A stretch of DNA of 64,000 nt from Nodosilinea sp. FACHB-141. Lineage in GTDB: Bacteria; Cyanobacteriota; Cyanobacteriia; Phormidesmidales; Phormidesmidaceae. The notes under the pieces are model-generated. The model saw only the letters and a list, made by a program, of their open reading frames with translations, had not been told where the DNA came from and ran no database searches. The translations under genes were made by a program, and so were the position numbers. The stretch lies in the NCBI RefSeq assembly GCF_014696135.1, contig NZ_JACJPP010000011.1:558001-622000 (forward strand), written 5' to 3'. Of the stretch, positions 45,132 through 52,695 are shown one piece after another (within the stretch, counting starts at the first letter, position 1; each line of letters starts with the position of its first letter).

Positions 45132-45279
45132 TTACCTGTAAACATCCAGTGAAGTTAGATCAACCTGAGCGGAAACCGTCGCCATCTCCTGAATAGGGTT
45201 GGAGTAAGCCCGTGCCCTAGTGGTGGTGTGCGATCGCCCCACCCTAGAACTAAGCATTTATAGATCTGGAGTTTTATCT

Positions 45280-45915
45280 ATGGTTGGTGCTTCAAATCCG
45301 CTTTCTTCTCCCTCTCTCAGCGGACAGGCGATCGCCCGTGTGGTGGGTCTAACCTGTGCGTTTGGTTTTATTGTCGACATGACGGCCCTCACCTTCCCAT
45401 TGGGGTCGGGTACAGCCTGGCGGGTGGGGCTGATGCAACAGATGGGCGATCGCAGCATTGTGCTGCTAATTGGTATTGCCCTGCTCATCTATAGCGCCTG
45501 GGAAAATCAAAATTTGCGCAAGCCTCTCGGCTTTCTGGCTTTGGGGCTTGGAACGCTCTTTTTGCTAATTTGCATGCTGGTGGTGCGCGACAGTTTTTCG
45601 CTGCATTCCCAAGCAATTGACAACATTGGCAACCAGGCTACACAACTGCAAACTCAGGTAGAAGCCAGTCGCTCTAACCCTGAAGTTATAGCCAACGCCA
45701 CCGAAGACGACTTTGCCAATGCCCTGCGGGCGATCGATACCCAAGCTGAAACTTTAAAGCAAAACGCAAAGACTACCATTACCAAAAGCGGTATAGCCAG
45801 TACGAGCAATTTTGCCGTAGTGGGCATTGGTTTACTCAGCCTAGGTCGCTTGGCAATGGGCTCTAAGGGTCGAATTGCGGGACGCAGCACCAAAAAGATG
45901 AGAAAAACCGCGTAG
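45280..45915 (+). CDS. Second HpsJ-like membrane protein
   Basis: The likely start is the ATG at 45280 (MVGASNPLSSPSLSG), not the one at 45220. The 211-residue protein has the plan of the HpsJ-like protein at 39214. Paired membrane segments include GLMQQMGDRSIVLLIGIALLIYSAW, closely matching the first copy's SLMQQVSGRSILLFLGVAMVVYS. Next come the RDSFSLHSQAIDNI helix region, the QAETLKQNAKTT segment, a last helix and a basic tail (KGRIAGRSTKKMRKTA) that the first copy lacks. Two HpsJ-like genes around one exosortase suggests a heteromeric membrane partner. Confidence 0.78.
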   Translation: MVGASNPLSSPSLSGQAIARVVGLTCAFGFIVDMTALTFPLGSGTAWRVGLMQQMGDRSIVLLIGIALLIYSAWENQNLRKPLGFLALGLGTLFLLICMLVVRDSFSLHSQAIDNIGNQATQLQTQVEASRSNPEVIANATEDDFANALRAIDTQAETLKQNAKTTITKSGIASTSNFAVVGIGLLSLGRLAMGSKGRIAGRSTKKMRKTA

Positions 45916-46105
45916 CGCTTTTTGCAACAGTGGCACATAGCGAGCCTGCGTGAATTGTGAAAATCCGTAGGGCAAGTGTCCCGCCGGTACGGCGTCCCAG
46001 CGGCATGAGTCAATGCAGATTGTGGGGCCACCTAAGTAGGGCCCCCAGCCAAAGTGGGCGCAGATTCTTCTCAATCCATCTTTACTCTATGGTCGTAGAA
46101 CCTCA

Positions 46106-47245
46106 ATGTACCCAACGAAAAGGCAGTTGCAAATTGCTGCTCCCTCCTGGTCTTTTGACAGTGCTGCCACAGTTAAGCTGTTGCTGCTTTGTCTTTCGCC
46201 CTCAATAGATGACGAGATAAAGCAGCAGATTCAATCAGCCGCGCGGCTCGAGGTGGACTGGGACGAGTTGATAGAACTAGCCAACATTCACCACGTGCTA
46301 GCGCTCCTTTACAGCCGACTCAACCAAGTTTGCCAGCACCAGGTGCCTCCCCGCATCTTGAATACGATGCGGCATCGCTATCAACAGCTGGTGGCGAAAA
46401 ATTTGCTCCTCACTGCAGAGATGATTAGCCTGCTCAAGGCCATGGTCCACCAGGGGATCGATGCTATGCCCTACAAAGGACCAGCCTTAGCTCACCCCCT
46501 CTACGGAACCATGAATCTGAGGCAGTTTGGCGACTTAGACATTATTATTCAGCCACAACATATGCCAGCGGTAGAAAAACTGCTCGTCGCCCAGGGGTAT
46601 CGTCCCTACTTCGGTGAGAAGACAACTGCCGAACTACAAACCTATATGAAAGCCAAGGCTGAACATACCTACGATTTCTATCATGAGGGCAAGGGTATTT
46701 TGGTAGAGATTCACTGGCGGTTCTGGCCAGTTTATTTCTCCTCCATTAACCCTAGTGAGATCTGGCACCGTCGAGAATCTTTAAACCTAAACGGACTGTC
46801 TGTACCAACCATCGCAATAGACGATTACTTATTAGTGCTCTGTATGCATGGCTCCCGACATTTATGGTGCAGGCTGTCGTGGCTGTGTGATATTGCCATG
46901 CTGCTCTATCGATGCCCTGACCTTGATTGGCCCAAACTTTTGGTTCAGGCAGAGGGATGGGGCTGCAAACGCATGCTGCACCTGGGTCTTTACCTAGCTC
47001 ACCACTGGTTAGGAGCTAGCTTACCAGCTGTCATTCTTCACACAGTTGAAGCGGATGCAACTATTGCCAAGCTTGCTGCGCAAGTTGATCACCGAATTTT
47101 TGGGCTAGCACCCCATTCGCACCGCACTATGGGTACTACAACGCAATATCAGCTTCAAGTTAGAGAACGCCTACAGGATAAAGCTATGTACCTAGAATCT
47201 GTTGTGTACTGGCTACTGAAAGGGCGTTTGTCAGTTCGAACATGA
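46106..47245 (+). CDS. Nucleotidyltransferase-like protein at the head of the lasso cluster
   Basis: The 379-residue protein matches the family of uncharacterised nucleotidyltransferases (NTP_transf_5 type). The core PYKGPALAHPLYGTMNLRQF continues GDLDIIIQPQHMPAVEKLL, which contains the D-x-D (DLD) metal pair. HGSRHLWCRLSWLCDIAMLL follows later. Members often sit beside PqqD or lasso-type genes in cyanobacteria and other bacteria, but no reaction has been shown to my knowledge. It is about 150 bases before the B2 gene on the same strand. It may modify the peptide or a nucleotide cofactor; this is only inference. Confidence 0.75.
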   Translation: MYPTKRQLQIAAPSWSFDSAATVKLLLLCLSPSIDDEIKQQIQSAARLEVDWDELIELANIHHVLALLYSRLNQVCQHQVPPRILNTMRHRYQQLVAKNLLLTAEMISLLKAMVHQGIDAMPYKGPALAHPLYGTMNLRQFGDLDIIIQPQHMPAVEKLLVAQGYRPYFGEKTTAELQTYMKAKAEHTYDFYHEGKGILVEIHWRFWPVYFSSINPSEIWHRRESLNLNGLSVPTIAIDDYLLVLCMHGSRHLWCRLSWLCDIAMLLYRCPDLDWPKLLVQAEGWGCKRMLHLGLYLAHHWLGASLPAVILHTVEADATIAKLAAQVDHRIFGLAPHSHRTMGTTTQYQLQVRERLQDKAMYLESVVYWLLKGRLSVRT

Positions 47246-47396
47246 GCCCCCTCGATAGCACGACCCCATAACACTGACTAATACATAAACTTATCTCTAT
47301 GAGGTTTTTGTGAAGCCCCCCAAGTTTGTACTGATTGAGCCGTTGCTGTCTGAAGACTGATGAAAGTTCGCCTTTCTGCGTCTGCAAAAGGTACAC

Positions 47397-47858
47397 ATGG
47401 TTTTACTGGGGTTACTTCGAAAGTTATGCACTGTTTGGCGCATGTCCTGGGGCGATCGCTGGGTCGTTGCCCAGTCTCTGGTGCTGCTGCCTGCGATCGC
47501 CCTATCTCTGGCGCTAGTCGGTTTACCTACCACTCAGAAATACCTCGCCCGCCTGTCTTCAAGGGCAAAGGCTACCAGCGAAATGCCGATCGTAGAGGCT
47601 ATGAGGCTGGCTCGCTCTGTCAACCGAGCCGCTGACAATAGCCCGCTGTGGGGAAACTGCCTGAAGCGATCGCTCACCCTCTGGTTTTTACTACGGCGTC
47701 AGGGTGTAGCGAGCGACCTGTGCATTGGCGTGCAGCTGCAGCAAAGCCAGTTCAAAGCCCACGCCTGGGTTAAGTATGGCGGCCATGTGATCAACGATCA
47801 CCCCGCTATTCACCAACAGTTTGCGGCCTTTGAAAAACCGTTTGAACCTAACTTTTAA
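47397..47858 (+). CDS. Lasso peptide leader peptidase B2
   Basis: The 153-residue protein is the transglutaminase-fold protease that removes the leader in lasso biosynthesis. The Cys-His-Asp triad is visible as Cys88 (GNCLKRSL), His122 (KAHAWVKYGG) and Asp134 (HVINDHP). The N-terminus has a hydrophobic segment (WVVAQSLVLLPAIALSLALV). It is separate from the PqqD-like B1 protein at 47900, so this is the split B1/B2 arrangement. In such systems B1 presents the leader to B2, which cuts after the Thr-x pair before the core glycine. Confidence 0.9.
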   Translation: MVLLGLLRKLCTVWRMSWGDRWVVAQSLVLLPAIALSLALVGLPTTQKYLARLSSRAKATSEMPIVEAMRLARSVNRAADNSPLWGNCLKRSLTLWFLLRRQGVASDLCIGVQLQQSQFKAHAWVKYGGHVINDHPAIHQQFAAFEKPFEPNF

Positions 47859-47899
47859 CCCACTGTAAAACTCTAGCCTTTAAAGATACGGAGTAATTT

Positions 47900-48214
47900 A
47901 TGCCAACCCATCAATCCCAACTCACCCTCAACGACACCATCCTCAGCACAGTTGCTTTTCAGGCGACAGAAGAGGTGCTGTTCCGACAGATTGAAGAGGA
48001 GGCAGTCTTACTGCATGTCACTAACGGTAACTACTACAGCCTCAACGAGACTAGCCTGCCCTTTTGGGAAGCCCTACAAAACCAGCAACCCCTAACTACA
48101 GCCATTGATCAAATTACCGACAGCTACGCGGTTGAGCGAGATCAAGTATTAGCCGACCTGCAAACGTTTCTAACACATCTGCTGAGTTACAACCTGATTA
48201 CCCAAATAGCCTAG
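47900..48214 (+). CDS. PqqD-family RiPP recognition element (lasso B1)
   Basis: The 104-residue protein has the PqqD fold with EEVLFRQIEEEAVLLHVTNG followed by NYYSLNETSLPFWEAL and a helical C-terminus (SYAVERDQVLADLQTFLTHL). These beta-strand and helix segments are those that bind leader peptides. In lasso clusters this RRE recognises the conserved Tyr/Pro region of the precursor leader. The gene is 41 bases after B2 and 12 before the cyclase start. Confidence 0.9.
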   Translation: MPTHQSQLTLNDTILSTVAFQATEEVLFRQIEEEAVLLHVTNGNYYSLNETSLPFWEALQNQQPLTTAIDQITDSYAVERDQVLADLQTFLTHLLSYNLITQIA

Positions 48215-48226
48215 CAGGGTATACCC

Positions 48227-50089
48227 ATGAGCGGCATACTAGCTAGCTGGAACAATTCTGACACCAACGCTTGGCAGGCTATGATGGCCGATCTGGCAGA
48301 AGTCTTTGGGCGCGATGGTCAAGGAGACTGGCACGACGCCGAGGCGGGGTTGAGTCTGGGACGCATCCAGCGTTTCAACACCCCAGAAGCGGCCTTAGAG
48401 CCGCCTGTTTTTGCGGCTGAAGCGTGCGTATTAGTGTGGGACGGCAGGCTCGACGACCGCGATGCCCTTTTGGCAGGACGGTCTCAGGTTACGGATGCCC
48501 AACTTATTATCGAAAGCTACCGCCGCTGGGGGCTCAACTGCCTCAAACACCTCATCGGTGACTACAGCTTTATCCTTTGGGATATCCCTAATCAGCAGCT
48601 GGTAGCAGGTTGCGACTCTGTAGGGGGGCGCAGCCTAGCCTATTTCTGGAATGGGCAGTCTCTCTCAATCTCATCTCGGGTGCTGTCGCTACTTTGGCAC
48701 CCTCAGGTGAGTCGGCGCTTAGACGACCTATACCTGGCTCATACTCTATGCGATCGGTGGGCACATCCGCCTGGGCTAACAGCCTTTGCCGAGATTAAGC
48801 GGCTCCGCCCAGGCTGGGCTTTAGTGCTCAAGGAAGGACAATTAACGGTTAAACCAGTCGCCCAGTTTCCTCACGCCTCTGAGCTACAGCCAATGCGATC
48901 GCAGGCCGAAGCCCAGGAAAAGTTTTGGCATCTGTTACATTTGGCTATCAAAGACCGACGGCGCAGCTATCGACCTATTTGTACGACCCTAAGCGGTGGC
49001 CTTGACTCTACAACGGTCACTGTCGGCCTGCTTCAGCAAGTGCCAACAATCGACGCTTTTTCTAACATCACTACAACCTTTAAGGAGTTTGATGAACGAC
49101 AGCCAATTCAAGCTTTTTTATCGGCTTATCCTCAAGTTAACTGGCACCCCGTTAATGGAGATAGTGCCTGGCCCTTTGGGTCTAGTTGGAGTAGTCTTCC
49201 TCTAACAGACGATCCGCTAATTGCTTGCACCATGCCTATGAATGTACAGCTAATGCAGCAGATACAGCAATTAGGTTTTGGCACTGTATTTGATGGAGCC
49301 TGGGGTGATGAATTGTTTGATGCCAACTTCTATGATTTAATGGCAGCTCGATGTTTTTCTGCCGCTGTAGCCCAGCTTAAACAGCAGCCCCACTGGCCAA
49401 ATTTTCTCTGGAATGAATGGGTACTGCCGCACTTGGCTGCTCCATTGCGACAAAGGTGGTTGCAATATAAAGACATTAGACAGAAGCGATCGTTGCTGTA
49501 CCCCTGGTTTAAATCTGACTATCTTCAGCAACCTGATTACAAAACAGCTATCCAGCAAGACCATGAGTTCAAACTGTCATCAGGTCGCAGTCAGTGGATG
49601 GCGCAACTCAATGAAAGCACGGCTATAGTTGGCCCCAATCAAACCTATAAGCTCTATCAAGCCTTTTGTGGCGTCGAGTCAGTCTCTCCCCTAGGTGATA
49701 GGCGGTTAATTGATTTTTCTATTGGTCTGCATCCCACTCTTCAAAATGATGTTCACTACAACAAAATTTTTCTCAGGTGTGCCGTCCAGGCCCATATGCC
49801 TGAAAAAATTGTGTGGCGCCATAAGATAAATCACTTTTCACCTTTAATGTATGCAGGTGTGGCGCTAGGCAAAGAGAACAAATTCTTTATCGATATTCTC
49901 CCTGAACTGTCAGAATTGGCAGCCGTAATCAATCATCAAAAAATCTACGAATGGCTACTCAAGTTTCAGGAGGCCTATAGGCAAAAAAAATTCAAAAAAG
50001 AATTTCCACATCGAGAAATAAGTAATATTTTTGCAATATTGGTTTTCTCAAATTGGTTAAACTATATAAGAAAATACGGTAAACCTTGA
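48227..50089 (+). CDS. Lasso peptide macrolactam cyclase (asparagine-synthetase-like, C protein)
   Basis: The 620-residue protein has a glutamine-amidotransferase-like N-terminal domain and an ATP-pyrophosphatase domain. The first residues are MSGILASW: the amidotransferase Cys2 of asparagine synthetase is Ser here, so glutaminase activity is not expected, as in other lasso cyclases. The adenylating motif SGGLDS (256-261) and the GAWGDELFD segment (about 359-367) are intact. The enzyme should adenylate the Asp8 side chain of the core and close the amide bond with Gly1. It sits directly before the precursor gene. Confidence 0.93.
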   Translation: MSGILASWNNSDTNAWQAMMADLAEVFGRDGQGDWHDAEAGLSLGRIQRFNTPEAALEPPVFAAEACVLVWDGRLDDRDALLAGRSQVTDAQLIIESYRRWGLNCLKHLIGDYSFILWDIPNQQLVAGCDSVGGRSLAYFWNGQSLSISSRVLSLLWHPQVSRRLDDLYLAHTLCDRWAHPPGLTAFAEIKRLRPGWALVLKEGQLTVKPVAQFPHASELQPMRSQAEAQEKFWHLLHLAIKDRRRSYRPICTTLSGGLDSTTVTVGLLQQVPTIDAFSNITTTFKEFDERQPIQAFLSAYPQVNWHPVNGDSAWPFGSSWSSLPLTDDPLIACTMPMNVQLMQQIQQLGFGTVFDGAWGDELFDANFYDLMAARCFSAAVAQLKQQPHWPNFLWNEWVLPHLAAPLRQRWLQYKDIRQKRSLLYPWFKSDYLQQPDYKTAIQQDHEFKLSSGRSQWMAQLNESTAIVGPNQTYKLYQAFCGVESVSPLGDRRLIDFSIGLHPTLQNDVHYNKIFLRCAVQAHMPEKIVWRHKINHFSPLMYAGVALGKENKFFIDILPELSELAAVINHQKIYEWLLKFQEAYRQKKFKKEFPHREISNIFAILVFSNWLNYIRKYGKP

Positions 50090-50162
50090 CATTTAGGTCT
50101 CTCAATCAAAATTTCCTATGTAATATTATGTATGGATGTATCTACTTAAAACACTTTTTTTT

Positions 50163-50166
50163 GGAG
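50163..50166 (+). promoter_or_regulatory. Ribosome-binding site that sets the precursor start
   Basis: GGAG at 50163-50166 is 9 bases before the ATG at 50176 and only 3 before an in-frame ATG at 50170. Spacing favours 50176. Confidence 0.6.
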
Positions 50167-50175
50167 AATATGATC

Positions 50176-50310
50176 ATGAATTTGAAACCTTACCAACCCA
50201 TGCAGGTACAAGAGCTGGGTAGCCTTGCCTCCCTGACTCAGGGGATGTTTGCGCTTTATAATGACGGCGACAGCGGCATGGGAATGGTAGTTGATATGGG
50301 CAATGATTAG
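50176..50310 (+). CDS. Lasso peptide precursor (44 aa)
   Basis: The leader is MNLKPYQPMQVQELGSLASL plus TQ (1-22). It fits the lasso leader rule: Tyr6/Pro8, a hydrophobic residue at 11, Leu14-Gly15, and Thr21 at the penultimate place before the core. The core starts at Gly23 and runs GMFALYNDGDSGMGMVVDMG plus ND (22 residues). Asp at core position 8 allows an eight-residue Gly1-Asp8 macrolactam ring and leaves a 14-residue tail. The core has four Asp, three of them in the tail or ring end, and no Arg, Lys, Cys or C-terminal Ser. The gene lies between the cyclase and a hairpin. Confidence 0.88.
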   Translation: MNLKPYQPMQVQELGSLASLTQGMFALYNDGDSGMGMVVDMGND

Positions 50311-50372
50311 CTTTTAGGGTAATGAGTTAATAACTCTATTGCCACTGCTAGAAGCTAGCTAAGCCATCAGGG

Positions 50373-50410
50373 AGGGGAATGATTTTTATCGTCATAGGAA
50401 TCATTCCCCT
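50373..50410 (+). terminator. Hairpin between the precursor and tailoring genes
   Basis: AGGGGAATGATT (50373-50384) pairs perfectly with AATCATTCCCCT (50399-50410), 12 bp, loop 14 bases. The following TATCTAAATATT is AU-rich but not a T-run. It may stabilise the upstream mRNA or let only part of transcription reach the kinase, methyltransferase and exporter genes. Confidence 0.65.
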
Positions 50411-50564
50411 TATCTAAATATTTTAATTAATAGTCAGCGACTAAAGACTAGATCTGTACATCTAGGCAGATTTCCCTTCTTTGTTTTATGGAATGGAGAA
50501 GGCAGGGGCGATTTAAAGAAGCTGATAACCAGAGATTTCTCAAAAGATAGCAGCGTCATCAAAA

Positions 50565-51452
50565 ATGTCTCATTCTGTTATAAGGCAAGTCGATAAATAC
50601 GTCGAAAAAATAAACTTTTCAGGTTGCAAAGATATCGTCGATCTAACGAAGTTTGCTCAGCTGACTGCTTTTTATGTTTCTTGTTTGCCAGCGTTAGAAG
50701 TATCAGAAATTCTTCGTGCTGCTCAAGCTGAGAATCAATACTGGATGTCATGGTCAGATTCCGTAGGAGCATGGATTAGCTCATCGGGCAAAGAAATTGA
50801 ATTATTGGTTCATGAGGGTGAAAAAGAATCTAACCTTAGCAATCTAACTCTAGGCTTTACTAGCGCTTTAATGGGGGCCTGCCTAAATCTCCAGGGACAG
50901 GTTGCTATTCATGCTAACGCAGTCGCCTTAAACGGTCGAGCGATCGCCTTTGTTGGTCCTTCAGGGGCAGGAAAGTCTACCCTGAGCATGTATTGTGTAC
51001 AGCAGGGTATGGAGTTGCTCACCGACGACGTGCTTGTTGTCGATGAATGTGACCGAGTCTTACTGGGTAATCCTCGCATTAAACTGTTTCCCCACACTGG
51101 CACAGCGCTTAACCTCGAAGTACCTGACGATTATTTTTATAAGATCTTTTACAGTTCAGAAACACTAGGATCGCCCATTCCTACTGAGCCAGCACCGTTG
51201 CACGCTATTTATTTGCTTGACGCGGCTGAGGTTGATACCATCACAGCCAGCTCTGTGCCACCAACACAGGCCATATTCAATTTGTTGAAAAACAGCTACG
51301 CTGTTCAAGAGTTTCCAGAAGTTTATGGAAAGCTGCTGGATCGCTACCAGCAGCTCATCCGCCAAGTGCCAGTCAAACGCCTTATATACCCCCATAACTT
51401 TGATCGACTGCCTAATGTCTATCGTTTTTTGACTGAAGATCTAAAGTCATAG
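50565..51452 (+). CDS. HPr-kinase-like lasso tailoring kinase
   Basis: The 295-residue protein keeps the P-loop of the HPr kinase/phosphorylase family, VGPSGAGKST (about 131-140), followed by MELLTDDVLVVDE with the paired Asp of the active site. It lacks the N-terminal domain typical of true HPr kinase and begins with a region seen in kinases of RiPP clusters. Known lasso kinases of this family phosphorylate the C-terminal Ser of the precursor. This precursor ends in Asp and its only core hydroxyl groups are Ser11 and Tyr6. The target is therefore uncertain. Confidence 0.82.
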   Translation: MSHSVIRQVDKYVEKINFSGCKDIVDLTKFAQLTAFYVSCLPALEVSEILRAAQAENQYWMSWSDSVGAWISSSGKEIELLVHEGEKESNLSNLTLGFTSALMGACLNLQGQVAIHANAVALNGRAIAFVGPSGAGKSTLSMYCVQQGMELLTDDVLVVDECDRVLLGNPRIKLFPHTGTALNLEVPDDYFYKIFYSSETLGSPIPTEPAPLHAIYLLDAAEVDTITASSVPPTQAIFNLLKNSYAVQEFPEVYGKLLDRYQQLIRQVPVKRLIYPHNFDRLPNVYRFLTEDLKS

Positions 51453-51525
51453 CCATTCAATAAATTCTTTTATCCAAGCGCTGTTTGTTTGGGCACAAGC
51501 AACTTATTTTTGGAGCAAATAATAT

Positions 51526-52650
51526 ATGAGCTATTATTCTATCGGTTCCCATCGCTCAATGACCTTCGATGAACGTCGAAACTCAGCCTATCTCAAGGCC
51601 CTAAAACAAGTAGTTACTCCAGACAGCGTAGTTTTAGATCTCGGTGCTGGTCTAGGCATGTTAGGTCTTCAGGCTGCTAAGCTGGGGGCCAAAAGGGTTT
51701 ACTTAGTTGAGCCCGAAGACGTTATTAGCGTCACCCGTGAGATCGTCAAGGTCAATGGCTTTGACGATCGCGTTGTATGTCTTCAAGGAAAAATTGAAAA
51801 AGTTGACATTCCAGAGCCTGTAGATGTCATTATCTCTGTCTTTACCGGCAACTTTTTGCTGGGAGAAGACTTGTTACCATCACTATTCTTTGCCCGCGAT
51901 CGCTACCTAAAACCAGGAGGCGTTCTCATTCCAAATGCAGCGATTATGGAAGCTGCACCGGTTAGTGCTCCAGAGACTTTCAAAGAGGTGATTGATGTTT
52001 GGTCGACACCACAGCTGGGCATTGATCAGAGCCCGGCCCGAACCTATGCAAACCAACAAATCTACTGGTACGGCAAAGAACTGAAAAAAGCTCAATACCT
52101 GGCAATACCCGAGCCTCTGATGGAGCTTGATTTTTACACCGCGACTCAAACTCACTGCCAGACCCAAATTAGCTATGCCATTAAAGACGCTGGTTGTTGC
52201 CACGGCTTTGCAGGCTGGTTCAAGATGCAGCTGGGGGATAGCTGGCTGTCAACGGCTCCCCATGAGCCTCCACTCCACTGGTCTGTAGCCTATTTGCCTC
52301 TCGATCCACCGCTGGAAGTTACCCAGGGTGACGACTTAACGTTTAGGCTGACCCGCCCTACCTATGGAGACTGGACGTGGCAAGTAGCCCTTAACGATCA
52401 GCGCCAGCAGCGATCTACATTTTTCGCTACGCCTATGACTATGAAGACCCTAAGGCAGCAGTCGCCAGACTATCAACCCAGCCTTAACGATAAAGGTGCG
52501 GCGGCTCTTTTTGTTCTGTCCCACAGCAATCGCAGTCTTTCAACCAAGGCGATGGCAGAACAACTAGTAATAGCATATTCTCAACAATTCCCCGACCTGC
52601 GCAAGGCGATGAACTTTGTGCAGGGTTTGATTGGCTCCTTTTCACACTGA
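51526..52650 (+). CDS. PRMT-fold SAM-dependent methyltransferase with altered double-E loop
   Basis: The 374-residue protein has the SAM site LDLGAGLG (37-44), the post-I acidic residue in VYLVEPED, and the C-terminal PLHWSVAYLPLDPPL that corresponds to the THW region of protein arginine methyltransferases. PRMTs bind arginine with two glutamates nine residues apart (E-W-M-G-Y-x-L-x-x-E). Here the aligned segment is SVFTGNFLLGED: the first is Val105 and the second is Glu114. The cluster's predicted core has no arginine. The enzyme is thus unlikely to be an arginine methyltransferase and may act on a carboxylate or another group. Confidence 0.83.
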   Translation: MSYYSIGSHRSMTFDERRNSAYLKALKQVVTPDSVVLDLGAGLGMLGLQAAKLGAKRVYLVEPEDVISVTREIVKVNGFDDRVVCLQGKIEKVDIPEPVDVIISVFTGNFLLGEDLLPSLFFARDRYLKPGGVLIPNAAIMEAAPVSAPETFKEVIDVWSTPQLGIDQSPARTYANQQIYWYGKELKKAQYLAIPEPLMELDFYTATQTHCQTQISYAIKDAGCCHGFAGWFKMQLGDSWLSTAPHEPPLHWSVAYLPLDPPLEVTQGDDLTFRLTRPTYGDWTWQVALNDQRQQRSTFFATPMTMKTLRQQSPDYQPSLNDKGAAALFVLSHSNRSLSTKAMAEQLVIAYSQQFPDLRKAMNFVQGLIGSFSH

Positions 52651-52695
52651 AGACAATTGACTTAGGGTTGAGCTTGGCAAATTTCGGCAGAAGCT

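Noticed and set aside
47309..47359. Short GTG frame (16 residues, KPPKFVLIEPLLSED) before B2 as a second lasso precursor
   Set aside because: No leader motif, no core glycine with Asp/Glu at 7-9, and poor start context.
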